In this document: piece by piece, positions 1-7,423 of the stretch
Numbering within the stretch: position 1 is the stretch's first letter
Layout of the letters: the number at the start of each line of letters is the position of its first letter
Source of the DNA: JBHJHK01 sp050330975
GTDB taxonomy: Bacteria; Pseudomonadota; Gammaproteobacteria; Competibacterales; Competibacteraceae
Assembly: GCA_050330975.1 (NCBI GenBank)
Contig: JBHJHK010000224.1
Coordinates: 1 to 7,765 of the forward strand
Direction: 5' to 3'
DNA: 7,765 bases
Notes under the pieces: model-generated
The model's input: only the letters and a program-made list of their open reading frames with translations
Told to the model about the DNA's origin: nothing
Database searches by the model: none
Position numbers and translations under genes: made by a program

Positions 1-913
1 GGCTTTCACCGGCGTAGCGGGCACTGGGTTCGAGGGTGCCCTGGCGGGCCACGCGCGCCCCCACTCGAGCCCGGGCACTGGCCAGGGCGATGGTCCAGGC
101 CACCCCCAGGGCAGCGGCGCCAATGGCCGCCAACGACTCCAGCCATGGCCCCCCGCCCTTGGTGAACAAGATCACCGGCACCGGGCGTTGCTGCGCCTGG
201 CGCTGGAGGTTGGCCACGATGGCCGCCATGTAATCCAGGGAAAAGCGTTGAAAGTGGGGCGGGGTCAACACGCCCCCCCAGGTGTCGAAGATCATCACCG
301 CCTGGGCACCCGCTGCGATCTGGGCGTTGAGGTAGGCGGTGACGTTTTGGGTGGTGACCGCCAGCAGGCGATGGAGGAGGGCTGGATCCTCAAAGGCCAA
401 ACCTTTGACCCGGGCAAAGTCGCGACTACTCCCCCCCTCCACCATGTAGGTGGCCAGGGTCCAGGGACTGCCGGCAAAGCCGATGAGGGGGACGCGCCCC
501 GCCAACTCGTGGCGGATCAACCGCACCGCGGCCGTGACATAGCCCAGGGCATCTTCGGGGTCCACCACGGGAAGGCGGTCGACGTCGGCTTTGGTGCGCA
601 CCGGGTGGGCCAAACGCGGCCCCTCCCCCTCCACAAAGAACAAGCCCAAACCCATGGCGTCGGGGACGGTGAGGATGTCGGAGAACAGAATGGCGGCGTC
701 CAGGGGGAAGCGGGCGATGGGCTGGAGGGTGACCTCACAAGCCAGCTCTGGGGTTTGGCACAGGGTGAGGAAGTCCCCCGCCCGCTGGCGCGTCGCCCGG
801 TACTCCGGCAGATAACGACCGGCCTGGCGCATGAGCCACACCGGTGTAGCGTCCACGGGCTGGCGGGCGAGGGCCCGCAGCAGGCGATCGTTGGTCAAGG
901 GGGGGGCAGTCAC
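1..913 (-). CDS. hemE: Uroporphyrinogen decarboxylase HemE, N-terminal 304 residues (runs off the window)
   Basis: Cytoplasmic enzyme that decarboxylates the four acetate side chains of uroporphyrinogen III to give coproporphyrinogen III on the way to heme and other tetrapyrroles. The frame is open from a GTG at 913 to the window edge, giving 304 residues; the family is about 350 long, so roughly 50 C-terminal residues are missing. Recognisable parts are the N-terminal RQAGRYLPEYR motif with the substrate-binding arginines R29 and R33, ILFSDIL with the catalytic aspartate D79, SPWTLATYM (Y156), FDTWGG (210-214) and LFTKGGGPWLE (249-259). GTG was chosen because GAGGAG lies 10 bases upstream and the protein then starts at the usual distance from the arginine motif; TTG at 898 would also be in frame. 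It follows the lipoprotein gene by 7 bases, so it is probably translated from the glt operon message. Residues 265-304 depart from the family at several normally conserved positions. Confidence 0.95.
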   Translation of the reverse strand, partial: MTAPPLTNDRLLRALARQPVDATPVWLMRQAGRYLPEYRATRQRAGDFLTLCQTPELACEVTLQPIARFPLDAAILFSDILTVPDAMGLGLFFVEGEGPRLAHPVRTKADVDRLPVVDPEDALGYVTAAVRLIRHELAGRVPLIGFAGSPWTLATYMVEGGSSRDFARVKGLAFEDPALLHRLLAVTTQNVTAYLNAQIAAGAQAVMIFDTWGGVLTPPHFQRFSLDYMAAIVANLQRQAQQRPVPVILFTKGGGPWLESLAAIGAAALGVAWTIALASARARVGARVARQGTLEPSARYAGES

Positions 914-920
914 ACCGACC

Positions 921-1349
921 TCACTCCTCGCGAAAATAGAGAACATCCGCCTCCTGGAGGCAAAGCCCCCCCAGAATGCCCCAGGCACTCACTCGGCACG
1001 AGCCGTACCAATGTTGATCGTCGAGGAAGACATAGCGACCCCAGTCGGCGGCGGCGGGGTCTGCCGCCACAGCCGTTTCAAAGCTCGCCTCCATGTAGTC
1101 CACCACGGACTCGGGCAATGCCTCCTCCCCCGTGCGCAGGGCGACCCGTTGATCGGGGCGCAGGCGATAGACGGTGCTCGAGTCGGCCATGGCCTCCACA
1201 ATCGCCTCGGGCGGCGTATCCGCCGCGTGGAGGGCTTGGACTTCGGTGACGGTGAGGGGTTTAAACACGGTGCCACACCCCCCCAACACCAGGGTCAACA
1301 GCGGCCAACAACAACGCAGTGTAGCGCAGGAGACGGGAAAGAGGGTCAT
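921..1349 (-). CDS. Small predicted lipoprotein of unknown function between gltD and hemE
   Basis: A 142-residue protein that I do not recognise by name. The first 25 residues look like a lipoprotein signal: a short n-region with one arginine (R12), a hydrophobic stretch around residues 15-22, and a lipobox ending LGGC with C25 as the lipidated cysteine. The mature protein would therefore be membrane-anchored. Residues 32-57 and 63-89 look like two copies of one unit, each a helix, a turn with Pro-Glu, then a second helix ending in a methionine-containing motif (IVEAM, VVDYM); STVYRL joins them at 58-63. The C-terminal part is aromatic-rich and holds cysteines at about 118 and 130. ATG at 1349 is the only good start; its ribosome site is weak (GAG about 12 bases upstream), so translation may depend on gltD. 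It starts 20 bases after gltD and ends 7 bases before hemE. Any link to glutamate or heme metabolism is only positional. Confidence 0.8.
   Translation of the reverse strand: MTLFPVSCATLRCCWPLLTLVLGGCGTVFKPLTVTEVQALHAADTPPEAIVEAMADSSTVYRLRPDQRVALRTGEEALPESVVDYMEASFETAVAADPAAADWGRYVFLDDQHWYGSCRVSAWGILGGLCLQEADVLYFREE
924..929 (-). promoter_or_regulatory. Ribosome binding site of hemE
   Basis: GAGGAG, read on the minus strand, lies inside the last codons of the lipoprotein gene (Arg-Glu-Glu-stop) and 10 bases before the hemE GTG. It supports the GTG start and suggests that translation of the two genes is coupled. A run of eight C residues (906-899) lies between this GTG and an in-frame TTG. Confidence 0.6.
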
Positions 1350-1369
1350 GGACGTGGCATCACTCGGCG

Positions 1370-2776
1370 TTAGACGTGCAGATAGTCTAGGATGCCTTCG
1401 GCCGCTTGGCGACCCTCAAAAATGGCCGTCACCACCAAATCCGAGCCGCGAACCATATCCCCCCCGGCAAAAACCCGCGGGTTAGTGGTCTGAAACTGGG
1501 TTTGGGGGGAGGCCACAATCCGCCCTCGGCCGTCGATTTCGATGCCAAACTCGTCGAACCAAGGCCGTGGGTTGGGGCGAAAGCCAAAGGCGATGATCAC
1601 CCGATCGGCGGGGATGATATCTTCGGAACCCGGCACCACCTCGGGGCTGCGGCGCCCCCGGGCGTCGGGCGCCCCCACGCGGGTGGTACAGACCTTGACC
1701 CCCTCCACCCCCTCGCGGCCGACGATGCCCACCGGCTGGCGGTTGAAACGAAATTCCACTCCCTCTTCCTTGGCGTTCTCCACTTCCCGCCTTGAGCCGG
1801 GCATGTTGGCTTCGTCCCGGCGATAGACACAGGTGACGCTGCGGGCCCCCTGGCGCAAGGCGGTGCGGTTGCAGTCCATAGCGTTGTCACCGCCCCCGAA
1901 CACCACCACCAGTTGGTCCGCCATGTCGTTGTAGTCGGCTGGGTCGCGCTCCAATTCCATGAGGCGGTTGACGTTGGCGATGAGATAGGGCAAAGCGTCA
2001 AAAACCCCCGGCAAGTCCTCGCCGGGGAAACCGCCGCGCATGGTGGTATAAGTGCCCATGCCCAAGAAGACGGCGTCGTGCTGATCCAAGAGCTCTTTGA
2101 AGGCCACATCGACCCCCACATCGACCCCCAGACAGAACTCCACCCCCATGCCCTCCATGATTTCCCGGCGCTTGGCGATGACCTCCTTTTCCAGCTTAAA
2201 GGGAGGGATGCCAAAGGTCAGCAGGCCGCCGATCTGGGGGTAGCGGTCGTAGACCACCGCCTTGACGCCGTTGCGTACCAGCACATCGGCACAGCCCAAG
2301 CCCGCGGGTCCGGCCCCCACCACGGCGACCCGCTTGTCGGTCCACACCACCCGGGACATGTAGGGGCGCCAGCCCAGCTTCAAGGCCTCGTCGGTGATGT
2401 ATTTCTCGATGGCGCCGATGGTCACCGCCCCAAAGCCGTCGTTGAGGGTACAGGCACCCTCACACAACCGGTCCTGGGGACACACCCGACCACAGACCTC
2501 GGGGAGCGAATTGGTGCGGTGGGACATTTCCGCCGCTTCGATGAGATTGCCCTCGCTGATGAGCTGTAGCCAATTGGGAATGTAGTTGTGTACCGGGCAC
2601 TTCCATTCGCAATAGGGATTGCCGCAGTGGAGGCAACGATCGGCCTGGGACGCCGCGGTTTTGGCGTCGTAGTCGCCGTAGATTTCCCCGAACTGGCGGG
2701 CCCGCTGGGGAGCCGACAGTTTGGTGGGATCTTGGCGGGGGGTGTCGACAAAGTGCAAAGGCTTGGATTTGGACAT
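1370..2776 (-). CDS. gltD: NADPH-glutamate synthase small (beta) subunit GltD
   Basis: The 468-residue NADPH-oxidising subunit of glutamate synthase. It passes electrons from NADPH through FAD and iron-sulfur clusters to the FMN of GltB. Two N-terminal four-cysteine sets ligate 4Fe-4S clusters: C48, C51, C56, C60 and C95, C99, C105, C109. The FAD Rossmann motif GAGPAG is at 154-159 and the NADPH-site motif GGGDNAMD at 294-301. MPGSRREVENAKEEGVEF (325-342) and the C-terminal FAD motif FAGGDMVRGSDLVVTAI are intact. Length and sequence match the E. coli-type GltD end to end, with no gaps that I can see. ATG at 2776 is preceded by GAGAAGGG at good spacing and lies 15 bases after the gltB stop. 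The gene ends in TAA. A 12-base tandem repeat (2104-2127) encodes GVDVGVDV at 217-224 but adds no length compared with E. coli. Closely related FAD/iron-sulfur subunits exist in other enzymes, but adjacency to gltB settles the role. Confidence 0.98.
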   Translation of the reverse strand: MSKSKPLHFVDTPRQDPTKLSAPQRARQFGEIYGDYDAKTAASQADRCLHCGNPYCEWKCPVHNYIPNWLQLISEGNLIEAAEMSHRTNSLPEVCGRVCPQDRLCEGACTLNDGFGAVTIGAIEKYITDEALKLGWRPYMSRVVWTDKRVAVVGAGPAGLGCADVLVRNGVKAVVYDRYPQIGGLLTFGIPPFKLEKEVIAKRREIMEGMGVEFCLGVDVGVDVAFKELLDQHDAVFLGMGTYTTMRGGFPGEDLPGVFDALPYLIANVNRLMELERDPADYNDMADQLVVVFGGGDNAMDCNRTALRQGARSVTCVYRRDEANMPGSRREVENAKEEGVEFRFNRQPVGIVGREGVEGVKVCTTRVGAPDARGRRSPEVVPGSEDIIPADRVIIAFGFRPNPRPWFDEFGIEIDGRGRIVASPQTQFQTTNPRVFAGGDMVRGSDLVVTAIFEGRQAAEGILDYLHV

Positions 2777-2791
2777 GGCGCGTTTCCCTTC

Positions 2792-4393
2792 TCAAGCCGC
2801 GCGGCGCAGGGTATCCAGCAGGGAATAGATCTCGCTGGCCTTGGGCTTTACCAGCCAAAAGTGGCTGGCGTAGCGGAGAAAATCCTTCAAAATCGCCTGA
2901 CCCCAGGCGCTGTGGGTCTCGGCGACGAAGGCCTCGATCAAGGATACCAAGTAGTTGCGCTGGGGCTCCATGCTCTCCGTGGCGATGCGGTGAATATCGA
3001 TGAGCTCGTGGTTGTAGCGATCGACAAAGGCCTTGTCCTCGTCCAAGACAAAGGCAAAGCCCCCGGTCATACCGGCGCCGAAGTTGAGACCCGTGGGCCC
3101 CAAGGACACCACCACCCCCCCGGTCATGTACTCGCAGCCGTGGTCGCCTAGGCCCTCCACCACGGCGATGGCTCCGGAGTTGCGCACCGCAAATCGCTCG
3201 CCGGCGGCGCCGGCGGCGAACAGGGTACCCCCAGTGGCGCCGTAGTGGCAGGTGTTGCCGACGATGGGAGCATCCTTAGAGGCGAAGCGGCTGGTGCGGG
3301 GAGGGTAGATCACCAGCTGACCGCCGGCCATACCCTTGCCCACGTAGTCGTTGGCATCCCCCTCGAGATACAGGTGCAACCCCCCGGCGTTCCACACCCC
3401 AAAGCTCTGGCCGGCGGTGCCGGTGAGCCGCACTGTCAAGGGCTTGTCCTCCATACCCCGATTGCCGTGACGGCGGGCGATTTCCCCGGACACCCGGGCG
3501 CCGATGGAGCGATTGGTATTGTCCACCGCGTAGCGGTATTCGCCCCCGGTGTGCCCTTCGATGGCCGGCAACATATCGGCCACCATGGTCTCCGCCAGGG
3601 CGCCGCTGTCAAAGGGCACATTGCGGGGCACACAGCAGTGGCGGGCCATTTCTCCAGGGACGCCGCCGTCGGAGAGGATAGGTGTCAAATCCAGGCGCTG
3701 CTGTTTGGGGGTAGCACCGGGCAACACCTCCAACAGGTCGGTGCGACCGATGAGGTCGGTGAGACGCCGTATCCCCAGGGCTGCCATGATTTCCCGGGTC
3801 TCCCGGGCCACAAAGCGGAAGTAGTTGACCACCTTTTCGGCGTTGCCGCGGAAGTGGTGGAGGCGCAGCACCTTGTTCTGGGTGGCCACGCCGGTGGCGC
3901 AGTTGTTGAGGTGGCAAATCCGCAGATACTTACAACCCAAGGCCACCATGGGGGCGGTGCCAAAGCCAAAGCTCTCGGCCCCCAGGATGGCGGCCTTGAT
4001 GACATCCAAGCCGGTCTTGAGGCCGCCGTCGGTCTGGAGGCGAATTTTGCCCCGCAGGTCGTTGCGACGCAGCACCTGGTGGGTCTCTGCCAAGCCCAGT
4101 TCCCAGGGGCTCCCGGCGTATTTCACCGAGGTCAAGGGGCTCGCCCCAGTGCCGCCGTCGTAGCCGGAGATGGTGATCAAATCGGCGTAGGCCTTGGCCA
4201 CCCCGGCGGCGATGGTCCCCACACCGGCTTCGGCCACCAACTTCACCGAGACCAAGGCCTCGGGATTCACCTGTTTGAGGTCGAAGATCAGCTGGGCCAG
4301 GTCTTCGATGGAGTAGATATCGTGGTGGGGCGGGGGAGAAATCAGCGCCACCCCTGGGCGGGAATAGCGCAAGCGGGCGATGGTCTCGTCCAC
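2792..4393 (-). CDS. gltB: GltB downstream part: rest of the FMN/3Fe-4S synthase domain and GXGXG domain
   Basis: A 533-residue reading frame taken from the first possible start (GTG 4393) after the amber, in the same frame as the upstream part. Codons 949-959 between the stop and this GTG already read as expected GltB sequence (PGEGGQLPGHK), and the GTG sits where the family has Val or a similar residue, so it is probably not a true start. The fragment holds SPPPHHDIYSIEDLAQL, the YDGGTGASP FMN-site loop, DGGLKTG, the 3Fe-4S cysteines of CKYLRICHLNNC (fragment residues 154, 160, 165), and the C-terminal beta-helix domain with GTAGQSFGVWNAGG, GDANDYVGKGMAGG and GNTCHYGATGG. It ends in TGA, 15 bases before gltD. 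The nearest SD-like sequence (GGAGG, 4421-4417) is 23 bases from the GTG, too far for efficient initiation. Independent expression is therefore doubtful. Confidence 0.75.
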   Translation of the reverse strand: MDETIARLRYSRPGVALISPPPHHDIYSIEDLAQLIFDLKQVNPEALVSVKLVAEAGVGTIAAGVAKAYADLITISGYDGGTGASPLTSVKYAGSPWELGLAETHQVLRRNDLRGKIRLQTDGGLKTGLDVIKAAILGAESFGFGTAPMVALGCKYLRICHLNNCATGVATQNKVLRLHHFRGNAEKVVNYFRFVARETREIMAALGIRRLTDLIGRTDLLEVLPGATPKQQRLDLTPILSDGGVPGEMARHCCVPRNVPFDSGALAETMVADMLPAIEGHTGGEYRYAVDNTNRSIGARVSGEIARRHGNRGMEDKPLTVRLTGTAGQSFGVWNAGGLHLYLEGDANDYVGKGMAGGQLVIYPPRTSRFASKDAPIVGNTCHYGATGGTLFAAGAAGERFAVRNSGAIAVVEGLGDHGCEYMTGGVVVSLGPTGLNFGAGMTGGFAFVLDEDKAFVDRYNHELIDIHRIATESMEPQRNYLVSLIEAFVAETHSAWGQAILKDFLRYASHFWLVKPKASEIYSLLDTLRRAA

Positions 4394-4426
4394 CTTGTGG
4401 CCGGGAAGCTGCCCCCCCTCCCCGGG

Positions 4427-4429
4427 CTA
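4427..4429 (-). other. In-frame TAG codon at the conserved lysine of gltB
   Basis: Minus-strand codons read ATC AAG ATC GCC CAG GGG GCC TAG CCC GGG GAG: Ile-Lys-Ile-Ala-Gln-Gly-Ala-stop-Pro-Gly-Glu. The family motif has Lys at the stop (AQGAKPGEGG), so one base change, AAG to TAG, explains it. The next base is C. The triplet sits in the loop of a short GC stem (GGGC, CTA, GCCC). Confidence 0.95.
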
Positions 4430-7270
4430 GGCCCCCTGGGCGATCTTGATCTGCAACACCTCGGCGTTGACCAAGTAGTGGGGCGTCACCCCAAAGCGCC
4501 CCGAGGCCACCTGCTTGATCTTGGAAGATTTGGCGGTGCCATAGCGGGCCGGGTCTTCGCCGCCCTCGCCGGAGTTAGAGCGTCCCCCCAAGCGATTCAT
4601 GGCCTCGGCCAGGGCCTCGTGGGCCTCGGGGGACAGGGCACCTAGGGACATACCGGCCGAATCAAACCGCGGATAGATGGCCTCGGGGGGTTCCACCTCA
4701 TCGAGGGGGATGGGGGTGAGGTCGCCCCGCAACCGCAACAGATCCCGCAGGGCCATGGGCTCTCGCTCGTTGACCAAGGCCGCATAGCGCTGGTAGTCGG
4801 CGTAGTCTCCGGAGTTCACCGCCCGCTGGAGGGTCTGGATCACATCGGGGTTGTAGGCGTGGTATTCCCCGCCGTGGATGTACTTCAACAGCCCTCCCTG
4901 GTCTCGGCTCTTGCGGGGGCTCCAGGCCAGGGCGGTCAGACGCTTTTGGTCGGCTTCCAGGTCTTCAAAGTGGGTCCCCTGGATGCGGCTGGTGGAGCCG
5001 GTGAAGCACAGGTCCACCACCTCGCGGTGGAGGCCGACGATTTCAAACAGCTGGGCACCTCGGTAGCTGTTGATGGTGGAAATCCCCATCTTGGACATGA
5101 TCTTGAGGAGCCCCTTGTTGATGCCCTTGCGGTAGGCATCCACCAGGTCCTCTTTGACCTGGGCGGGGTCGGCCTCGGGGTCTTTGGGCTGAATCTCCCG
5201 CTTGTTGAGCAGATCGAACAGGCAGTGATAGGCCAGGTAGGGATACACCAAAGTGGCGCCGTAGCCGATGAGGACGGCGATCTGGTGGGGGTCTCGGGCC
5301 GTGGCGGTCTCGACGATGAGGTTGGTCTCGCAGCGCAAGCCCTCCTCGGTGAGGCGATGGTGCACGGCACCCGTGGCCAGCAGGGCGTGGACGGGCAGGC
5401 GCTGGCGGTCGATGGACCGGTCCGACAGCACCAAAAACGCCACCCCGTCTTTGACGGCCGCCACGGCCTGATGGGCAATGCGCTCGATGGCGACTCTGAG
5501 GCCCTCGTCGGGGTAGTAGTTGAGATCGAGGACGCGGTGGGGATACTCGGGGCCGGCATTGTGCATCAGGGCGTTGAAGCGCCCCTCGGTGAGCACCGGC
5601 GACAGGGAGGTCAGGCGGTGGGCGTAGTCGCGGCGCTCGTCGAACAAGTTGCACTCGGGACCCAGGCAGGTCTCCAGGGACATGACCACCGCCTCCCGCA
5701 AGGGGTCGATGGGGGGGTTGGTCACCTGGGCAAACTGCTGGCGAAAATAGTCGTACAACGCCCGGGGCCGGTTGGACATCACGGCAAAGGGGGCGTCGTC
5801 CCCCATGGAACCCACCGCTTCCTGGCCGCCTTCGGCCAGGGGCCGCAGCACTTGATCTCGCTCTTCGAAGGTCACCTGGAACAGTTTTTCATACACCGCC
5901 AAGGTGTCTTCGGCCAGTTCGCTACAGGGTTCTTGATTGAACAAAGTGCGCAGGCGGTGGATGTTGCCCTGGAGCCACTGGCGGTAGGGGTGACGGTTCT
6001 TGAGGTCGCGGTCGATGTCTTCGCTGTTGAGGAGTTGGCCGGTTTGGGTGTCCACGGCCAGCATTTCCCCCGGCCCCAAACGCCCCTTGAGGATCACATC
6101 GCTGGGGTCGTAGTCGTAGACGCCGATTTCCGAGGCGATGGTGATCCAGCGATCCCGGGTTACCACATAACGGGCAGGCCTAAGACCATTGCGGTCTAGG
6201 ACGCAGGCGGCATGGCGGCCGTCGGTGAGGACGATGCCCGCCGGGCCGTCCCAGGGCTCGATGTGCATGGAGTGGTATTCGTAGAAGGCCCGCAGGTCGG
6301 GGTCCATATTCTCTACGTTTTGCCACGCCGGCGGCATCAGCATCCGCATGGCCCGGAAGATATCCATGCCACCGGCCAACAGCACCTCGAGCATGTTGTC
6401 CAGGCTGCTGGAGTCGGAACCCGTGCGATTCCCCAGGGGCATGATGTCTTCCATCCGGGGGATCAAGGGCGTGGCAAACTTGTAGCCCCGGGCCACGGCC
6501 CAGTTGCGGTTGCCCTGGATGGTATTGATCTCTCCATTGTGGGCCAGGTAGCGAAAGGGCTGCGCCAGGGGCCACTGGGGGAGGGTATTGGTGGAAAACC
6601 GCTGGTGGAAGACGCAGACGGCGGCCGCTAGCTCTGGATCCCCCAGGTCGGGGTAGAACACCGGCAAGTTGGCCGGCATTACCAAACCCTTGTAGCACAG
6701 CACCCGATGGGACAGGGTGGACAGGTAAAAGCACGGGTCCTCGGCCAGGCACTTTTCAATCCGCCGTCGGGCGACGAACAGTCGGCGCTCAAAGTCATCG
6801 GGGGCGAGGCCGGGCGGGGCATTGACAAACACTTGCTCGATGACGGGCAAGGTGCGACGCGACTCCTCGCCGCAGGCCTCGGGATCGACGGGAACTACTC
6901 GCCAGCCGGCGAGCTGTAAACCTTCGCGGGTCAACTGATCGGCCATTGCGGCCCGCGCTGCAGCGGCTCGTTCTTCACGGGGATTCAAAAATACCATCCC
7001 CACGGCGTAGAGCTTCCCCAGGGCAATGGCCGACGCCCCGGCAACTCGGCGCAGAAAGGCGTCGGGTTTGGTCATCAACAGGCCACAGCCGTCCCCCGAC
7101 TTGCCGTCGGCGGCCACCGCGCCTCGATGGGTCAGACGAGTCAAGGCGCCAATGGCGGTTTTTACCAAGGCGTGGCTGGGAAGGCCGTCCATGTGGGCGA
7201 TGAGGCCAAAGCCGCAGTTATCTTTTTCGAAGTGGGGATGATACAAACCGCAAGGAACAGTTGCGTGCAT
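4427..7270 (-). CDS. gltB: GltB upstream part: glutaminase and central domains plus the start of the FMN domain, ending at amber
   Basis: The 947-residue product expected if the amber codon terminates. After an 18-residue propeptide, C19 begins the CGFGLIAHMDG motif and is the glutaminase nucleophile of the mature enzyme. Other glutaminase signatures are HRGAVAADGKSGDGCG (48-63), HQRFSTNT (222-229) and HNGEINTIQGNR (244-255). GTGAVHHRL-type central-domain sequence and IVETATARDPHQIAVLIGYG (652-671) follow. The FMN domain opens with SAGMSLGALSPEAHEALAEAM (from 871), SNSGEGGEDPARYG (898-911) and the start of the QIKIAQGA motif, where the frame stops. A protein ending here has the whole glutaminase but only the start of the FMN barrel and none of the 3Fe-4S ligands, so alone it could at most hydrolyse glutamine. 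It is transcribed first in the operon, behind the promoter at 7424-7452. Confidence 0.9.
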   Translation of the reverse strand: MHATVPCGLYHPHFEKDNCGFGLIAHMDGLPSHALVKTAIGALTRLTHRGAVAADGKSGDGCGLLMTKPDAFLRRVAGASAIALGKLYAVGMVFLNPREERAAAARAAMADQLTREGLQLAGWRVVPVDPEACGEESRRTLPVIEQVFVNAPPGLAPDDFERRLFVARRRIEKCLAEDPCFYLSTLSHRVLCYKGLVMPANLPVFYPDLGDPELAAAVCVFHQRFSTNTLPQWPLAQPFRYLAHNGEINTIQGNRNWAVARGYKFATPLIPRMEDIMPLGNRTGSDSSSLDNMLEVLLAGGMDIFRAMRMLMPPAWQNVENMDPDLRAFYEYHSMHIEPWDGPAGIVLTDGRHAACVLDRNGLRPARYVVTRDRWITIASEIGVYDYDPSDVILKGRLGPGEMLAVDTQTGQLLNSEDIDRDLKNRHPYRQWLQGNIHRLRTLFNQEPCSELAEDTLAVYEKLFQVTFEERDQVLRPLAEGGQEAVGSMGDDAPFAVMSNRPRALYDYFRQQFAQVTNPPIDPLREAVVMSLETCLGPECNLFDERRDYAHRLTSLSPVLTEGRFNALMHNAGPEYPHRVLDLNYYPDEGLRVAIERIAHQAVAAVKDGVAFLVLSDRSIDRQRLPVHALLATGAVHHRLTEEGLRCETNLIVETATARDPHQIAVLIGYGATLVYPYLAYHCLFDLLNKREIQPKDPEADPAQVKEDLVDAYRKGINKGLLKIMSKMGISTINSYRGAQLFEIVGLHREVVDLCFTGSTSRIQGTHFEDLEADQKRLTALAWSPRKSRDQGGLLKYIHGGEYHAYNPDVIQTLQRAVNSGDYADYQRYAALVNEREPMALRDLLRLRGDLTPIPLDEVEPPEAIYPRFDSAGMSLGALSPEAHEALAEAMNRLGGRSNSGEGGEDPARYGTAKSSKIKQVASGRFGVTPHYLVNAEVLQIKIAQGA

Positions 7271-7392
7271 CGTCGCGCTCCAGGGCAGCCATAAATGCCG
7301 TCGAAGTCGGTAGCGAGGGGAAATGACTCACCGTCTACGGCGGGAGTGGGAAATCGCCCTAAAACAGTGCAAGGGCAAGAAATTAACGGGTG

Positions 7393-7411
7393 AGCCCATC
7401 TTTGACGGGCT
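7393..7411 (-). other. Hairpin at the start of the predicted gltB leader
   Basis: AGCCCGTC, loop AAA, GATGGGCT: an 8-base-pair stem with one G-U pair, beginning about 6 bases after the predicted transcription start. No T run follows in the direction of gltB, so it is not a normal terminator. It may protect the 5' end of the message or be a regulator's binding site; neither is shown by the sequence. Confidence 0.4.
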
Positions 7412-7423
7412 TAAAGGGTTTGC

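Larger units (their letters stand above)
2792..7270 (-). pseudogene. gltB: NADPH-glutamate synthase large (alpha) subunit gltB, interrupted by one in-frame amber codon
   Basis: The whole gltB locus: 1492 codons in one frame from ATG 7270 to TGA 2794-2792, broken only by TAG at codon 948. The product would be the large glutamate synthase subunit, which makes two glutamates from glutamine and 2-oxoglutarate with electrons from GltD. Total length matches the E. coli protein. Domains in order are a short propeptide (1-18), a class II glutaminase with nucleophile C19 exposed by processing, a central domain (about 470-780), the FMN synthase barrel (about 860-1220) with 3Fe-4S cysteines C1113, C1119 and C1124, and the GXGXG beta-helix domain (about 1230-1440). 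Nothing else is damaged: there is no frameshift, deletion or second stop. I label it interrupted because that is what the bases show. It could equally be a functional gene with a sequence error or a decoded amber codon. ATG 7270 has GGAG 8 bases upstream. Confidence 0.85.

Noticed and set aside
188..1249. Long open frame on the plus strand opposite hemE and the lipoprotein gene
   Set aside because: It is a shadow produced by GC-rich codon use of the minus-strand genes; its translation has no recognisable domain and it spans two well-supported genes.
2104..2127. 12-base tandem repeat in gltD encoding GVDVGVDV
   Set aside because: The protein is the same length as E. coli GltD here, so it is not a clear insertion and probably reflects chance codon similarity.
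4391..4450. A frameshift in gltB
   Set aside because: Codon counting from 7270 to 4429 and from 4429 to 2794 shows one continuous frame; only a base substitution is needed.
3245..4645. 466-codon open frame on the plus strand opposite gltB
   Set aside because: Its Gly/His/Val/Gln-rich composition is typical of antisense reading of high-GC genes, and the opposite strand is unmistakable GltB.
4859..6199. 446-codon open frame on the plus strand opposite gltB
   Set aside because: For the same reason: an antisense shadow with no motif, over conserved GltB sequence.
7325..7348. Imperfect hairpin in the gltB leader (ACTC...GAGT around CCG...CGG)
   Set aside because: The inner stem is only three pairs, with a three-against-one internal loop; too weak to call.
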